From Beijerinckia sp. L45 (GTDB taxonomy: Bacteria > Pseudomonadota > Alphaproteobacteria > Rhizobiales > Beijerinckiaceae), in contig NZ_LMUU01000176.1 of NCBI RefSeq assembly GCF_009765775.1, forward strand, positions 3,293-38,276: DNA of 34,984 nt, written 5' to 3'. This document shows, in pieces, positions 17,658 through 25,796 of the stretch; positions within the stretch are counted from its first letter, which is position 1, and the number at the start of each line of letters is the position of its first letter. Under the pieces are notes generated by a model, which saw only the letters and a list, made by a program, of their open reading frames with translations, was not told where the DNA came from and did no database searches. Made by a program: the position numbers and the translations under genes.

Positions 17658-18173
17658 CTATCGGGCGCTTGCGCTGGTCGGCGGCGTGACGTTGGAGGCG
17701 CTGGAATTGTAGGCCTTGGCCTGATCCACGGTCGCCGCGAAGTATTTGGCATCGTCGCCGAGCTTTTCGGTGGCCTGGCATTTCGGCGCGCAGGCATAGG
17801 ACTGGCGCTCCATTCCGCGCTGCACGATCATGGCATCCGTTCCCGCCACGACGCGGATGATGGATTCGGTGAGCGGCTTGCCGTTCGAGTCGAGGGCGAT
17901 GAAATTGGTCTCCCCGAAGGCTTTGGGGGTAAGGATCATGAGCGATCCCTTGGCGCCGATCATCGTCACGTCCGCGATCGTCGGATTGCCGATGATCAAG
18001 GTCGAGGTGCCGGCGGGAAGATCCACGAGATGCGCCTGATCGATCACGACGCTGATCGTCTTCGCCATGGTCTGTGTATCGCTGGCACCGGCAACGCGTG
18101 GCACGCAAATCAAAACAAGCGCGCTGAGCACGGCGGCGACGCCGGCCCTTGACAAAGTTTTGATTGAAACCAT
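17658..18173 (-). CDS. Stand-alone CpaC/RcpA-type pilus assembly N-terminal domain protein
   Basis: A 171-residue secreted protein. After a signal peptide (core AGVAAVLSALVLIC, cleavage near AGA-SD) comes a domain with VVIDQAHLVDLPAGTSTLII, GNPTIADVTMI and ILTPKAFGETNFIALDSNGK, the hallmark N-terminal segment of CpaC-type secretins of tad/Flp pilus systems. The secretin barrel that follows in CpaC (usually 400-500 residues in total) is absent; instead there is a short Ser/Ala/Lys tail with two cysteines (YACAPKCQ). GAGGAG nine bases upstream supports the ATG. The role could be a periplasmic partner of pilus or envelope assembly (inference). Confidence 0.75.
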   Translation of the reverse strand: MVSIKTLSRAGVAAVLSALVLICVPRVAGASDTQTMAKTISVVIDQAHLVDLPAGTSTLIIGNPTIADVTMIGAKGSLMILTPKAFGETNFIALDSNGKPLTESIIRVVAGTDAMIVQRGMERQSYACAPKCQATEKLGDDAKYFAATVDQAKAYNSSASNVTPPTSASAR

Positions 18174-18342
18174 CAGACGCGACTCCTCGGCGCGGGAGAT
18201 GCCACACTAGGCACGGGATCGATAACAGAGCGTTAACCCATCGCGCCGGTGTCGAAGATGTGACCATTCAGAGGCAAATCCATAAAAATTAACGCAAAAG
18301 CAAGACGGGAGCTTCACTGTTGCAGTTGTTCTGGAGAAAGAC
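18174..18342. promoter_or_regulatory. Divergent promoter region between the CpaC-like gene and the chemotaxis operon
   Basis: This AT-richer 169-bp region must hold promoters for both directions. It contains an inverted pair GCGTTAA (18230-18236) and TTAACGC (18289-18295), 52 bp apart. TTAAC is the core of CtrA sites and CtrA controls motility in many alphaproteobacteria, but no complete TTAA-N7-TTAA site is present, so CtrA control is only a suggestion. I could not place confident -35/-10 boxes. Confidence 0.35.
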
Positions 18343-18405
18343 ATGCTGAACAGGTTGACGGATCGCAGGCCGCTCAGGCTCGCAGACTTCGAGACGCTTC
18401 GATGA
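18343..18405 (+). CDS. Possible 20-residue leader peptide of the chemotaxis operon
   Basis: An ATG at 18343 preceded by TGGAG (six bases upstream) opens a 20-codon frame (MLNRLTDRRPLRLADFETLR). Its TGA overlaps the ATG of the STAS gene in an ATGA, whereas the STAS gene has only a weak ribosome site of its own. It could be a translated leader that couples ribosomes into the operon, or the upstream ATG may be fortuitous. It is Arg/Leu-rich and has no recognisable motif. Confidence 0.35.
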   Translation: MLNRLTDRRPLRLADFETLR

Positions 18406-18701
18406 ACACGCACCTTGATTCCAAGGGTCGTACGGTTCTCGCGCTCGACCCGACTCTCGACGTGACGCATGCGGCGACTTTGGCCAGCCTGCTCCTCGGC
18501 CTGCGCGGCAAGGATATCATTGTTGATGCGTCCGAGGTTCAGCACCTCGGCGCACAGTGCGGCCAGCTTCTCGTCTCGGCCAAACGCACTTGGACCACCG
18601 ACGGACGCGCGTTACGCCTCGAAAAGGCGTCCGTCGAATTCGTCGAAAATATTCGCCTGCTTGGGCTGACGTCTCTCCTCCCAATTGAAGAGCATATCTA
18701 A
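18402..18701 (+). CDS. STAS-domain chemotaxis protein, CheS position
   Basis: A 99-residue single-domain STAS protein: LALDPTLDVTHAATLASLLL, then IIVDASEVQHLGAQCGQLLV and VEFVENIRLLGL. The loop that in anti-sigma antagonists carries the phosphorylated Ser (DSSG) reads LGAQCG, so it probably is not regulated by serine phosphorylation. It is the first gene before cheY, as is the small cheS gene (97 residues) of the S. meliloti che operon, whose product binds CheA and speeds CheY1 dephosphorylation. Orthology is inferred from size and position. Its stop overlaps the cheY start (TAATG). Confidence 0.75.
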   Translation: MNTHLDSKGRTVLALDPTLDVTHAATLASLLLGLRGKDIIVDASEVQHLGAQCGQLLVSAKRTWTTDGRALRLEKASVEFVENIRLLGLTSLLPIEEHI

Positions 18702-19069
18702 TGAGCAAAATCGTTTTGACTGTCGACGACTCCCGCACCATGCGGGACATGCTTCGAATGGCTCTCGTCGCAGCCGGCTATACCGTCGTGCAGGCGGAAG
18801 ACGGCGTGCATGGCCTGGAAGTCCTCGCCGGCTCCAACCCCGACGTGATCATCACCGACATCAACATGCCGCGCATGGATGGTTTCGGTTTCATCCAAAA
18901 CGTCCGCGGCGGCGAAGAGAAGCATCGCGCTCTTCCGATCCTCGTGCTCTCCACCGAAAGCGACGATGCGAAGAAGCAGCGCGCCCGCGCCGCCGGCGCG
19001 ACCGGTTGGATCGTCAAGCCGTTCGACCCGGTCAAGCTCGTCGACGCCGTCCGTCGTGTCGCCGCCTAA
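18701..19069 (+). CDS. cheY: CheY-type chemotaxis response regulator (first copy)
   Basis: A 122-residue single receiver domain. Acidic pocket Asp9-Asp10, phosphoacceptor Asp53 (ITDINMPRMDG), Thr85 and Lys106 (IVKPF) are all present, so it is a functional receiver. In rhizobial che operons the copy before cheA (CheY1) acts as a phosphate sink while the second copy controls the motor; that assignment is by position only. It is followed by cheA after a short gap. Confidence 0.92.
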   Translation: MSKIVLTVDDSRTMRDMLRMALVAAGYTVVQAEDGVHGLEVLAGSNPDVIITDINMPRMDGFGFIQNVRGGEEKHRALPILVLSTESDDAKKQRARAAGATGWIVKPFDPVKLVDAVRRVAA

Positions 19070-19088
19070 ACCTTGAGGAGTGGCGATT

Positions 19089-21251
19089 TTGGACGCGATG
19101 GCAGAAATCAAGCAAGTCTTCTTCCAGGAATGTGAAGAGCAGCTCTTCGAACTCGAAGCCGGCTTGCTGACGATCGAGCGTGGTGACGATGATCCGGAAA
19201 CCGTGAACGCGGTGTTCCGGGCCGTCCACTCGATCAAGGGGGGCGCGGGCGCCTTCAATCTGACCGATCTCGTCCATTTCGCGCATGTGTTCGAAAACAC
19301 GATGGACCTGGTGCGCGTCGGCAAACTCGTGCCGACCCAGCCGCTCATCAAACTGATGCTGCGCGCGGCCGACATCCTCGCCGATCTCGTTCGCGCCGCT
19401 CGCGACGACGAAACTTCGGATCCGGGCCCGCGCGAGGCGATGGCCGTCGAGCTGAAGGCCTATACTCCGGGTGCCGCGCCTGCGGCGGTCGAGGCCGCGA
19501 AGCCGGTCAAGGCCAAGGTCGAGGAGGAGTTCGTCTTCGTGCCGACGAAGGTCGACTTCGCCGACCTCGACGACCTCAACCTGATGCCGACGCTGCACTT
19601 TCGCATCCTGTTTCAGCCGAGCGCCGAACTCTACGCGAAGGGCAACGAGACCACGATCCTGTTCCGGGAGCTCAGCCGCCTCGGCTCGATGAGCGTCACC
19701 TGCGATTCCTCGAAACTGCCGGCACTCGACGCCATCGAGGCCGAAGGCGCCTACTTCACCTGGTCGGTCGATCTCGAAACCTCCGAAGACGAAGAAGCGG
19801 TGAAAGCCGTGTTCGATTTCGTCGAATGGGATTCGGCGCTGACGATCGAGCTGATCGAATCCGCTCCCGCCGAAGAAGAGCCGTTCGTCTTCCAACCGAC
19901 GATGGTCGACGCCGACCTGCTGAACAGCATTTCGGACGTGCCTCTCGAGGTGCCGGTCGAGGCCGCGAAGCCGCAGCTCGCGCTTGTCGCCTCCAAGGCG
20001 GATAAGGCCGCGCCCAGCGACGACCACGCCCCGGCCGACAAGAAGGAAGCCGCGACGGCGACGATCCGCGTCGATCTCGAGCGCGTCGACCGTCTCATCG
20101 ATCTCGTCGGCGAACTCGTGATCAACCAGGCGATGCTGGCCGAACGCGTCGCCGAACTCGGCCTCGCGCGGATGTCCGCGGTGTCCATCGGCCTCGACGA
20201 GCTGGAGCAGTTGACGCGCGAGATCCAGGACAGCGTCATGGCGATCCGCGCGCAGCCGGTGAAGTCGGTGTTCCAGCGCATGCCGCGGCTTGTCCGCGAA
20301 GTCGCACTGCAGACCGGCAAGACCGTCCGCCTGGTGACCGAAGGCGAAGGCACGGAAGTCGACAAGACCGTGATCGAGCGGCTCAGCGATCCGCTGACCC
20401 ACATGATCCGCAACGCCATCGACCACGGCCTGGAAAAGCCCGAAGTGCGCCGCGCCGCCGGCAAGCCGGAAGAGGGCCTGCTGAAGGTCGCCGCGCTGCA
20501 TCGCTCGGGCCGCATCGTCATCGAAATCTCCGACGACGGCGCCGGCATCAATCGTCCCCGCGTGCGCGCCATCGCGGTGGAAAAGGGCCTGATCGCGCCG
20601 GAAGCCAAACTGTCCGACGAAGAGATCGACAACCTGATCTTCCTGCCGGGCTTCTCCACCGCTGCCGTCATCTCGGACATTTCCGGACGCGGTGTCGGCA
20701 TGGACGTGGTCAAGCGTTCCATCCAGGCGCTCGGTGGCCGCATCTCGATCGTCTCGCGTCCGGGCCTCGGCTCGACCTTCACGATGAGCCTGCCGCTGAC
20801 GCTGGCGGTGCTCGACGGCATGGTCGTCTCGGTGGCCGGTCAGACCCTCGTCATCCCGCTCACCGCGGTCGTCGAGATCCTGCTGCCGCAGGCGACCACC
20901 GTGCACAACTTCGGCGGTAATTCCCGGGTGATGGGCGTCCGCAACGAGTTCATTCCGCTGATCGACGTCGGCCAGGTGCTGCAGTATCGCAGCGAGGATA
21001 TCGACCCCAAGATGGGCGTCGCGCTTCTCGTCGAGGCGGAGGGGGGCGTGCGCAACGCGCTGCTCGTCGATGCGATCCAGGGCCAGCGCCAAGTCGTCAT
21101 TAAAAGTCTGGAAGCAAATTACGGGCATGTTCCCGGAATCGCGGCCGCAACCATCCTCGGCGACGGCCGCGTCGCTCTCATTCTCGATGTCGACGCCGTC
21201 GTCGTGGACTCCCGCGCCGAGTTCGCGTCCTCACTCCCACTTGCAGGCTGA
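19089..21251 (+). CDS. cheA: Chemotaxis histidine kinase CheA
   Basis: A 720-residue kinase. P1 Hpt domain at about 1-110 with His47 in HSIKGGAGAF; a P2-like CheY/CheB docking domain at about 150-260; Pro/Ala linkers; P3 dimerisation helices from about 335 (RVDRLIDLVGELVINQ); P4 ATPase with HMIRNAIDHGLEKPE, DDGAGI and GRGVGMDVV; P5 CheW-like domain to the end (DGMVVSVAGQTLVIPL). Start: GAGGAG at 19075-19080 stands eight bases before TTG at 19089, giving the family-like N-terminus MDAMAEIKQVFFQECEEQ. GTG at 19080 overlaps that ribosome site and ATG at 19098 is too far. It phosphorylates the operon's CheY proteins and CheB in response to receptors, none of which lies in the window. Confidence 0.93.
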   Translation: MDAMAEIKQVFFQECEEQLFELEAGLLTIERGDDDPETVNAVFRAVHSIKGGAGAFNLTDLVHFAHVFENTMDLVRVGKLVPTQPLIKLMLRAADILADLVRAARDDETSDPGPREAMAVELKAYTPGAAPAAVEAAKPVKAKVEEEFVFVPTKVDFADLDDLNLMPTLHFRILFQPSAELYAKGNETTILFRELSRLGSMSVTCDSSKLPALDAIEAEGAYFTWSVDLETSEDEEAVKAVFDFVEWDSALTIELIESAPAEEEPFVFQPTMVDADLLNSISDVPLEVPVEAAKPQLALVASKADKAAPSDDHAPADKKEAATATIRVDLERVDRLIDLVGELVINQAMLAERVAELGLARMSAVSIGLDELEQLTREIQDSVMAIRAQPVKSVFQRMPRLVREVALQTGKTVRLVTEGEGTEVDKTVIERLSDPLTHMIRNAIDHGLEKPEVRRAAGKPEEGLLKVAALHRSGRIVIEISDDGAGINRPRVRAIAVEKGLIAPEAKLSDEEIDNLIFLPGFSTAAVISDISGRGVGMDVVKRSIQALGGRISIVSRPGLGSTFTMSLPLTLAVLDGMVVSVAGQTLVIPLTAVVEILLPQATTVHNFGGNSRVMGVRNEFIPLIDVGQVLQYRSEDIDPKMGVALLVEAEGGVRNALLVDAIQGQRQVVIKSLEANYGHVPGIAAATILGDGRVALILDVDAVVVDSRAEFASSLPLAG

Positions 21252-21256
21252 TCCCG

Positions 21257-21721
21257 ATGGAAATGATCGCAAAAGAAACCACCAAGCCGCGCGAGCTGAT
21301 CTCCTTCATCATCGGCAAGCAGGAATTCTGCGTCGACATCATGTCGGTGCGTGAGATCCGTGGCTGGTCGCCGGCAACCCCGCTTCCGCACTCGCCCGCT
21401 TTCGTGCGCGGCGTCATCAACCTGCGCGGCGCGGTGCTGTCGATCGTCGATCTCGCCTCGCGCCTCGGCCTTCCCTCGAGCGAGCCGTCGGCGCGCCACG
21501 TCATCATCGTCGCGCAGGTCGGCAGCCAGATCGCCGGACTTCTCGTCGATGCCGTCACCGGCATTCTGACCGTGACGCCCGAGACCATCCGGCCGACGCC
21601 CGATGTCGCGTCCGAGATGGCGCGCAGCTTCGTCAAGGGCGTGCTGGCGATCGACAACCGGATGATCACGCTGATCACCCTCGACCACGTGCTCCCGAGC
21701 CAAGAGCTGGAAGCCGCGTGA
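21257..21721 (+). CDS. cheW: Chemotaxis coupling protein CheW
   Basis: A 154-residue CheW domain protein bridging chemoreceptors and CheA in the cytoplasmic array. Family marks include FIIGKQEFCVDIMSVREIRG, the following LPHSPAFVRGVINLRGAVLS and GLLVDAVTGIL. It sits five bases after cheA and its TGA overlaps the GTG of cheR. Normal length, no unusual feature. Confidence 0.93.
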   Translation: MEMIAKETTKPRELISFIIGKQEFCVDIMSVREIRGWSPATPLPHSPAFVRGVINLRGAVLSIVDLASRLGLPSSEPSARHVIIVAQVGSQIAGLLVDAVTGILTVTPETIRPTPDVASEMARSFVKGVLAIDNRMITLITLDHVLPSQELEAA

Positions 21722-22602
21722 CCACGCTGGCCCAAGCCCCCGCGCGATCGGCGCCTGCAGGCGATCGGGAGTTCGTCTTCCGCAGCGAGGATTTCCGCCA
21801 GATCGCGGCGATGCTGCACGCGGACTCCGGGATCTTTCTTTCCGAGCAGAAAGAAAGCCTCGTCTATTCCAGGCTGGTCAAGCGCCTGCGCGCCTTGGGG
21901 CTGTCGTCCTTCAAGGACTACTGCGCGCTGATCGCGGATGCGTCGGGGGCCGACGAACGCCAAAAAATGCTTGCGGCGCTGACGACCAACGTCACCCGCT
22001 TCTTTCGCGAGCCGCATCACTTCCAGCACCTCAAGGACGTCGTGCTACCGCCTTTGCTCCAGGCTGCCAAGCGCGGCGGGCGCGTGCGGATCTGGTCGGC
22101 AGGCTGCTCGAAAGGGCAGGAGCCCTATTCGATCGCGATGACCCTCCTCACGCTGATGCCGGACGCCTGTAATCACGACATCAAGATTCTCGCCACCGAC
22201 ATCGACCCCAACGTGCTGCAGGAGGGTCGCGACGGCGTCTACGAGAAAAGCGAACTCGACGACATGCCGAAGGCGGAGCGGTCGCGCTTCTTCTCCATGG
22301 CGGACGGCGATCCCTCGATGTGGGGCGTGTCCGACGAGATGCGCCGGCTGGTCTCGTTCAAGGAGCTGAACCTCATCGGCCAATGGCCGATCAAAGGGCC
22401 GTTCGACGTCATCTTCTGCCGCAACGTCGTGATCTATTTCAACGAAGAGACGCAGGCCAAGATTTGGACGCGCTACGCCGCGCTGCTGGCGCCCGGCGCG
22501 CTGCTCTGCATCGGTCATTCCGAACGCCTTTCAGGGCCCGCCATGGCGCGGTTCAAGCCGACGGGCACCACGATGTATACGCACCAGAAAACCGCGTCGT
22601 GA
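21718..22602 (+). CDS. cheR: Chemoreceptor glutamate methyltransferase CheR
   Basis: A 294-residue SAM-dependent methyltransferase that methylates glutamates of chemoreceptors for adaptation. The N-terminal helical domain ([16 protein letters not shown]) is followed by [15 protein letters not shown], the SAM-binding loop [17 protein letters not shown] and [14 protein letters not shown]. The start is GTG at 21718, overlapping the cheW stop. No pentapeptide-dependent insert can be judged. It overlaps cheB by GTGA at 22599-22602. Confidence 0.92.
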   Translation: MTTLAQAPARSAPAGDREFVFRSEDFRQIAAMLHADSGIFLSEQKESLVYSRLVKRLRALGLSSFKDYCALIADASGADERQKMLAALTTNVTRFFREPHHFQHLKDVVLPPLLQAAKRGGRVRIWSAGCSKGQEPYSIAMTLLTLMPDACNHDIKILATDIDPNVLQEGRDGVYEKSELDDMPKAERSRFFSMADGDPSMWGVSDEMRRLVSFKELNLIGQWPIKGPFDVIFCRNVVIYFNEETQAKIWTRYAALLAPGALLCIGHSERLSGPAMARFKPTGTTMYTHQKTAS

Positions 22603-23639
22603 GAAAGCACCGCGTCCTGATCGTCGACGACTCGGCCAGCATGCGGCATCTCATCGCCTCCGTGCTGCTCGACACGCCGGACATCGAAGTCGTCGGCCAG
22701 GCGGCCGATGCGCTCGAAGCCCGCGAGGCGATCAAGAAGCTCAATCCCGACGTCGTGACGCTCGACGTCGAGATGCCGAAGATGAACGGCATCGAATTCC
22801 TGGAAAAGCTGATGCGGCTGCGCCCGACGCCGGTCATCATGGTGTCGAACTTCACCAGCTCCGGCGGCGATCTCACCGTCAAGGCGCTGGCCATGGGCGC
22901 CGTCGATTGCATCGGTAAGCCGCAGCCCGGCGACAAGACCTTGTTCGCGGGCCTGACCGACAAGATCCGCATCGCCGCCGATGTGCGCTTCCGCCCGCCG
23001 GCGGCGCACGACAAGGTGGATCACGGTCGCGAGACCGATCCGCATGCCAACTATCGACCCGACGGGCGCATCGTCGCGATGGGCTCGTCGGCCGGCGGCG
23101 TTGAAGCCTTGAGCGCCGTCCTCGAAGGTTTTCCGGCAAACTGTCCGCCGATGCTCATCACGCAGCACATGCCGGAGATGTTCACGAAAAGTTTAGCGGC
23201 GCGTCTCGATCGCCTTTGCAACGCCCATGTCAGCGAAGCCGTCGACGGCGCACCGCTGGACGTCGGCCACATCTATGTCGCGCCCGGCGGCGCTCAGCAT
23301 CTGACCGTTTCCGGCGTCGGACCCTATCGCTGCCGTCTCGTGCCAAGCGGCCTGGTGAGCGGTCATCGCCCATCGGTCGATGTGCTCTTTCAGTCGGTGG
23401 CGAAGGTCGTCGGAAAGGGCGCCGTCGGCGTCATTCTTTCGGGAATGGGCCGAGACGGAGCCGATGGACTTCTCGCCATGCGCAAGGCGGGCGCCAAAAC
23501 CATCGGGCAAGATGCTGCCAGTTCCTTCATATATGGCATGCCAAGAACCGCGCACGAGGCTGGTGGGGTCGAACGCCAGCTACCGCTCAAGAAGATCGGT
23601 GCGGAAATCCTGTCCATGACCAACCAAAAACCCGGATAA
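22599..23639 (+). CDS. cheB: Chemoreceptor methylesterase/deamidase CheB
   Basis: A 346-residue two-domain protein. Receiver domain with Asp10-Asp11 and phosphoacceptor Asp56 ([11 protein letters not shown]), a short linker, then the methylesterase domain with catalytic Ser164 ([11 protein letters not shown]), His in TQHMPEMF and Asp in GMGRDGADG. It removes receptor methyl groups when phosphorylated by CheA, opposing CheR. The start is GTG at 22599 overlapping the cheR stop; the longer open frame from 22320 lies within cheR and is rejected. Confidence 0.93.
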   Translation: MRKHRVLIVDDSASMRHLIASVLLDTPDIEVVGQAADALEAREAIKKLNPDVVTLDVEMPKMNGIEFLEKLMRLRPTPVIMVSNFTSSGGDLTVKALAMGAVDCIGKPQPGDKTLFAGLTDKIRIAADVRFRPPAAHDKVDHGRETDPHANYRPDGRIVAMGSSAGGVEALSAVLEGFPANCPPMLITQHMPEMFTKSLAARLDRLCNAHVSEAVDGAPLDVGHIYVAPGGAQHLTVSGVGPYRCRLVPSGLVSGHRPSVDVLFQSVAKVVGKGAVGVILSGMGRDGADGLLAMRKAGAKTIGQDAASSFIYGMPRTAHEAGGVERQLPLKKIGAEILSMTNQKPG

Positions 23640-23643
23640 ACCC

Positions 23644-24033
23644 ATGCCCCTCGCATCAGCTCTCAAAGTCCTCATCGCCGATGATCAGCAGACGAGCCGT
23701 TTGCTGATCCGGTCTGCCCTCGCGGATATCGGCATCCCCAACGTCGTGATGGCGAAGGATGGGCAGGAAGCGCTCGACCTCGTCATGAAGGCGCCCGTCC
23801 ATCTCATCGTCTCCGACTACCACATGCCCAAGCTCAATGGTGTCGAGCTGCTGCGCGCCGTCCGCGCGCATGGGCCGACCAAGAAATCGGCGTTCTTCCT
23901 GCTGACGGGCGCGGAAGACACCGCGTTCCTGAAAATGGCGCAGGAGCTTCAGGTCAACAATTACCTGAAGAAGCCGGTCTCGGTTCCGGAACTGCGCAAG
24001 AAGATCGAAGCCGTCTTCGGCGCATTGACCTAA
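23644..24033 (+). CDS. cheY: CheY-type chemotaxis response regulator (second copy)
   Basis: A 129-residue receiver domain with acidic residues Asp13-Asp14, phosphoacceptor Asp58 ([12 protein letters not shown]), Thr88 and Lys110 (YLKKP). It differs clearly from the first CheY (for example it has DYHMP instead of DINMP), so the two copies are not a recent duplication. By position it matches rhizobial CheY2, the form that binds the flagellar motor switch (inference). It is four bases after cheB. Confidence 0.9.
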   Translation: MPLASALKVLIADDQQTSRLLIRSALADIGIPNVVMAKDGQEALDLVMKAPVHLIVSDYHMPKLNGVELLRAVRAHGPTKKSAFFLLTGAEDTAFLKMAQELQVNNYLKKPVSVPELRKKIEAVFGALT

Positions 24034-24052
24034 GACCGGGGCGGGCGAAACA

Positions 24053-24595
24053 GTGTCGGCTCTAGCAACCTACAACGCCCGTTCGCCGAAGACGATTCAC
24101 GTCATTCAGGGTGAGCACAAGATCAACAACGATCCGGAAGTGGTGCTCACAACCATTCTGGGGTCTTGTGTCGCCGCCTGTATCCGCGATCCCGTCGCGG
24201 GGATCGGCGGGATGAACCATTTCCTGCTGCCTGGCGGCGAGGGGTCGAACACGTCCGACGGCGAGCGCTTCGGCGTGCACGCGATGGAGCTCTTGCTGAA
24301 CGCGCTGCTCGCGCAGGGCGCTTCGCGCCGGCGCCTGGAAGCGAAACTGTTCGGAGGCGCCAAGACGATCGCCGGCCGTGCCGATATCGGAAGCATGAAC
24401 GCGGACTTTGCCGCGGGCTTCCTTCGGCGCGAGCAGATCACGATCGTCAGTGAGTGTCTGCGCGGGCCGATGGGGCGACGGGTGCAATACTGGCCGGTGT
24501 CCGGCCGGGCGCGCCGCAGTTTCCTCGACTATTCGCAAGAGGCCATCGCGGCGCCGGTCGCGCCGAGCTCCTCCGGATCGCTCGAACTCTTCTAG
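24053..24595 (+). CDS. cheD: Chemoreceptor glutamine deamidase CheD
   Basis: A 180-residue CheD. The catalytic Cys39 is in [12 protein letters not shown] and His56 in GGMNHFLLP, with the family segments [16 protein letters not shown] and KLFGGAKTI. It deamidates receptor glutamines, making them CheR substrates, and in other bacteria also works with CheC. The start is GTG at 24053, with GGGCGGGCGAAAC upstream as a weak ribosome site. The C-terminal tail after about residue 155 is not part of the enzyme core and ends GSLELF. Confidence 0.92.
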   Translation: MSALATYNARSPKTIHVIQGEHKINNDPEVVLTTILGSCVAACIRDPVAGIGGMNHFLLPGGEGSNTSDGERFGVHAMELLLNALLAQGASRRRLEAKLFGGAKTIAGRADIGSMNADFAAGFLRREQITIVSECLRGPMGRRVQYWPVSGRARRSFLDYSQEAIAAPVAPSSSGSLELF

Positions 24596-24687
24596 CCTGC
24601 CCAGGATGTCGAACGGCCAGATCGATGATGAGACCGCCGCCTTGATATGACGTTTCGCCTTGCCACCCTAAAACGGATACTTCCACG

Positions 24688-25077
24688 ATGAACGGTCCAG
24701 CGATGGCAAGGCAAGCAGACGTATTCGCGGGCGCGTCGTCGGCGCCGATGGCGGTCTTGCTGGCGCGCGTGAAGACGGAACTCGACACCCTCACGCAGAT
24801 CGTCGGCGACATGCAGACGGGGCTCAGCCCGCTTCTGATCGACGCCTCCGAAGAGGATGCCGAGAAGTGCCGTCATGCGCAAAACCTCGATCTGGTTTGG
24901 CAGACGTTGGAAAGCCTGGCACGCGTGCTCGACGGTGCGGCCTGCGAGGGCGCCAGCCAGCACCCGGTCGATATCGACGCGATTGCCGAAGACCTGCCGC
25001 TGGCGGACCTCTCGGCGCGCCTGCGCGGCCGGATCATCCCGCTGCAAATCTACGGCAACGACCTGGACCTGTTTTAG
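24688..25077 (+). CDS. Putative chemotaxis protein at the cheT position, with DxxxQ phosphatase-like motif
   Basis: A 129-residue soluble, mostly helical protein. The N-terminal helix MAVLLARVKTELDTLTQIVG carries Asp33-x-x-x-Gln37, the arrangement of the catalytic Asp/Gln pair of CheZ phosphatases. A second helical part (NLDLVWQTLESLARVLDGAA) follows, and the protein ends GNDLDLF, much like the CheD tail. It is the last gene of the operon, as cheT is in S. meliloti. A role in CheY-P dephosphorylation is inference: similarity beyond the motif could not be tested. The start is ATG 24688, with ATG 24703 possible; neither has a strong ribosome site. A 92-bp gap separates it from cheD. Confidence 0.65.
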   Translation: MNGPAMARQADVFAGASSAPMAVLLARVKTELDTLTQIVGDMQTGLSPLLIDASEEDAEKCRHAQNLDLVWQTLESLARVLDGAACEGASQHPVDIDAIAEDLPLADLSARLRGRIIPLQIYGNDLDLF

Positions 25078-25186
25078 CGCGCCGGCTGCCGCGGCCCCGC
25101 AGCGTCGTCGTCGCGATACCGCCAGGACGATTGACGCCGCCGCTCGAGGTGGCGCCGCATCGAAGAGGCAAAACGCGCGCGCCGGG

Positions 25187-25393
25187 TCAGTAATGCGGGG
25201 GCGGTGCTTCGGGCGGCACGCCGCCTGCGCCATCCCGCAGCCGATCGTCCAGGTTCGCCATCTGGCGGGCGAGACCGTCGATGATCCGCCATTGCGTCGT
25301 GATGGTCGCGTTGAGATCCTCGATCACGCGATCCTGGTGCATCGTCCGCATTTCCAGCGTGGCAATCCGGGCTTCGAGGTCGGAATGGGTCAT
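25187..25393 (-). CDS. slyX: SlyX-family protein
   Basis: A 68-residue SlyX-like protein: MTHSDLEARIATLEMRTMHQ begins a helical coiled-coil, followed by QWRIIDGLARQMANLDDRLR and the characteristic Pro-rich end PPEAPPPHY. Function of SlyX is unknown in the family. GAGG six bases before the ATG at 25393 decides the start; the frame upstream to 25555 has no SlyX character. It lies tail-to-tail with the end of the chemotaxis operon. Confidence 0.85.
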   Translation of the reverse strand: MTHSDLEARIATLEMRTMHQDRVIEDLNATITTQWRIIDGLARQMANLDDRLRDGAGGVPPEAPPPHY

Positions 25394-25796
25394 GGCTTGC
25401 CTCGGTGCTTGCCAGGTGGATGGAATCATCGCGCTGGTAAATCGGTCTCGCGACGTTCGAGCGTGTTCCTGCCGGGAAAGTCCACAACCGTTTGCTTGCG
25501 CCGCGTTGTCGTGTCCGAGGCCGACGCGTCCGTGCCTGGAACGCATGGTCCTCATTCTTGCTTCCTGATGATTATCGTTGCATCAAATGTTAGTATTGTG
25601 ACAACAAAGCGCTTCGGCTCGGCGGCATTTAGCTCTACCTTTGCGATCACAAGCCCTATTTTCCATCAATAAGGCTAGTACACGGCGCAATCGGGGTGGT
25701 ATATCCTATGTCTTCGTGACATCGCTGATTGGCCGCGTTTCGCCATCGGTGCTCCAACCATTGCGTGATTCTTGTCGCGCCTGATGCGATACAGGT
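25394..25796. other. Gene-free stretch between slyX and the Crp/Fnr gene
   Basis: In these 403 bp I see no protein-coding frame with a ribosome site. The right half (25560-25800) is AT-richer than the surroundings and should hold the promoters of both divergent genes. Small dyads are present: TGATG-N10-CATCA (25566-25585) and ATGTC-TTCGT-GACAT (25708-25722). Neither matches a site I can name with confidence. Confidence 0.5.

Noticed and set aside
18230-18295. A full CtrA site in the chemotaxis promoter region
   Set aside because: Only isolated TTAAC halves 52 bp apart are present; no TTAA-N7-TTAA.
19080-19100. GTG at 19080 or ATG at 19098 as the cheA start
   Set aside because: GTG 19080 is inside the GAGGAG ribosome site; ATG 19098 is 17 bases from it. 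TTG 19089 is at eight bases and gives the family N-terminus.
19032-21128. A 698-codon open frame opposite cheA
   Set aside because: It is an antisense shadow of an unmistakable CheA.
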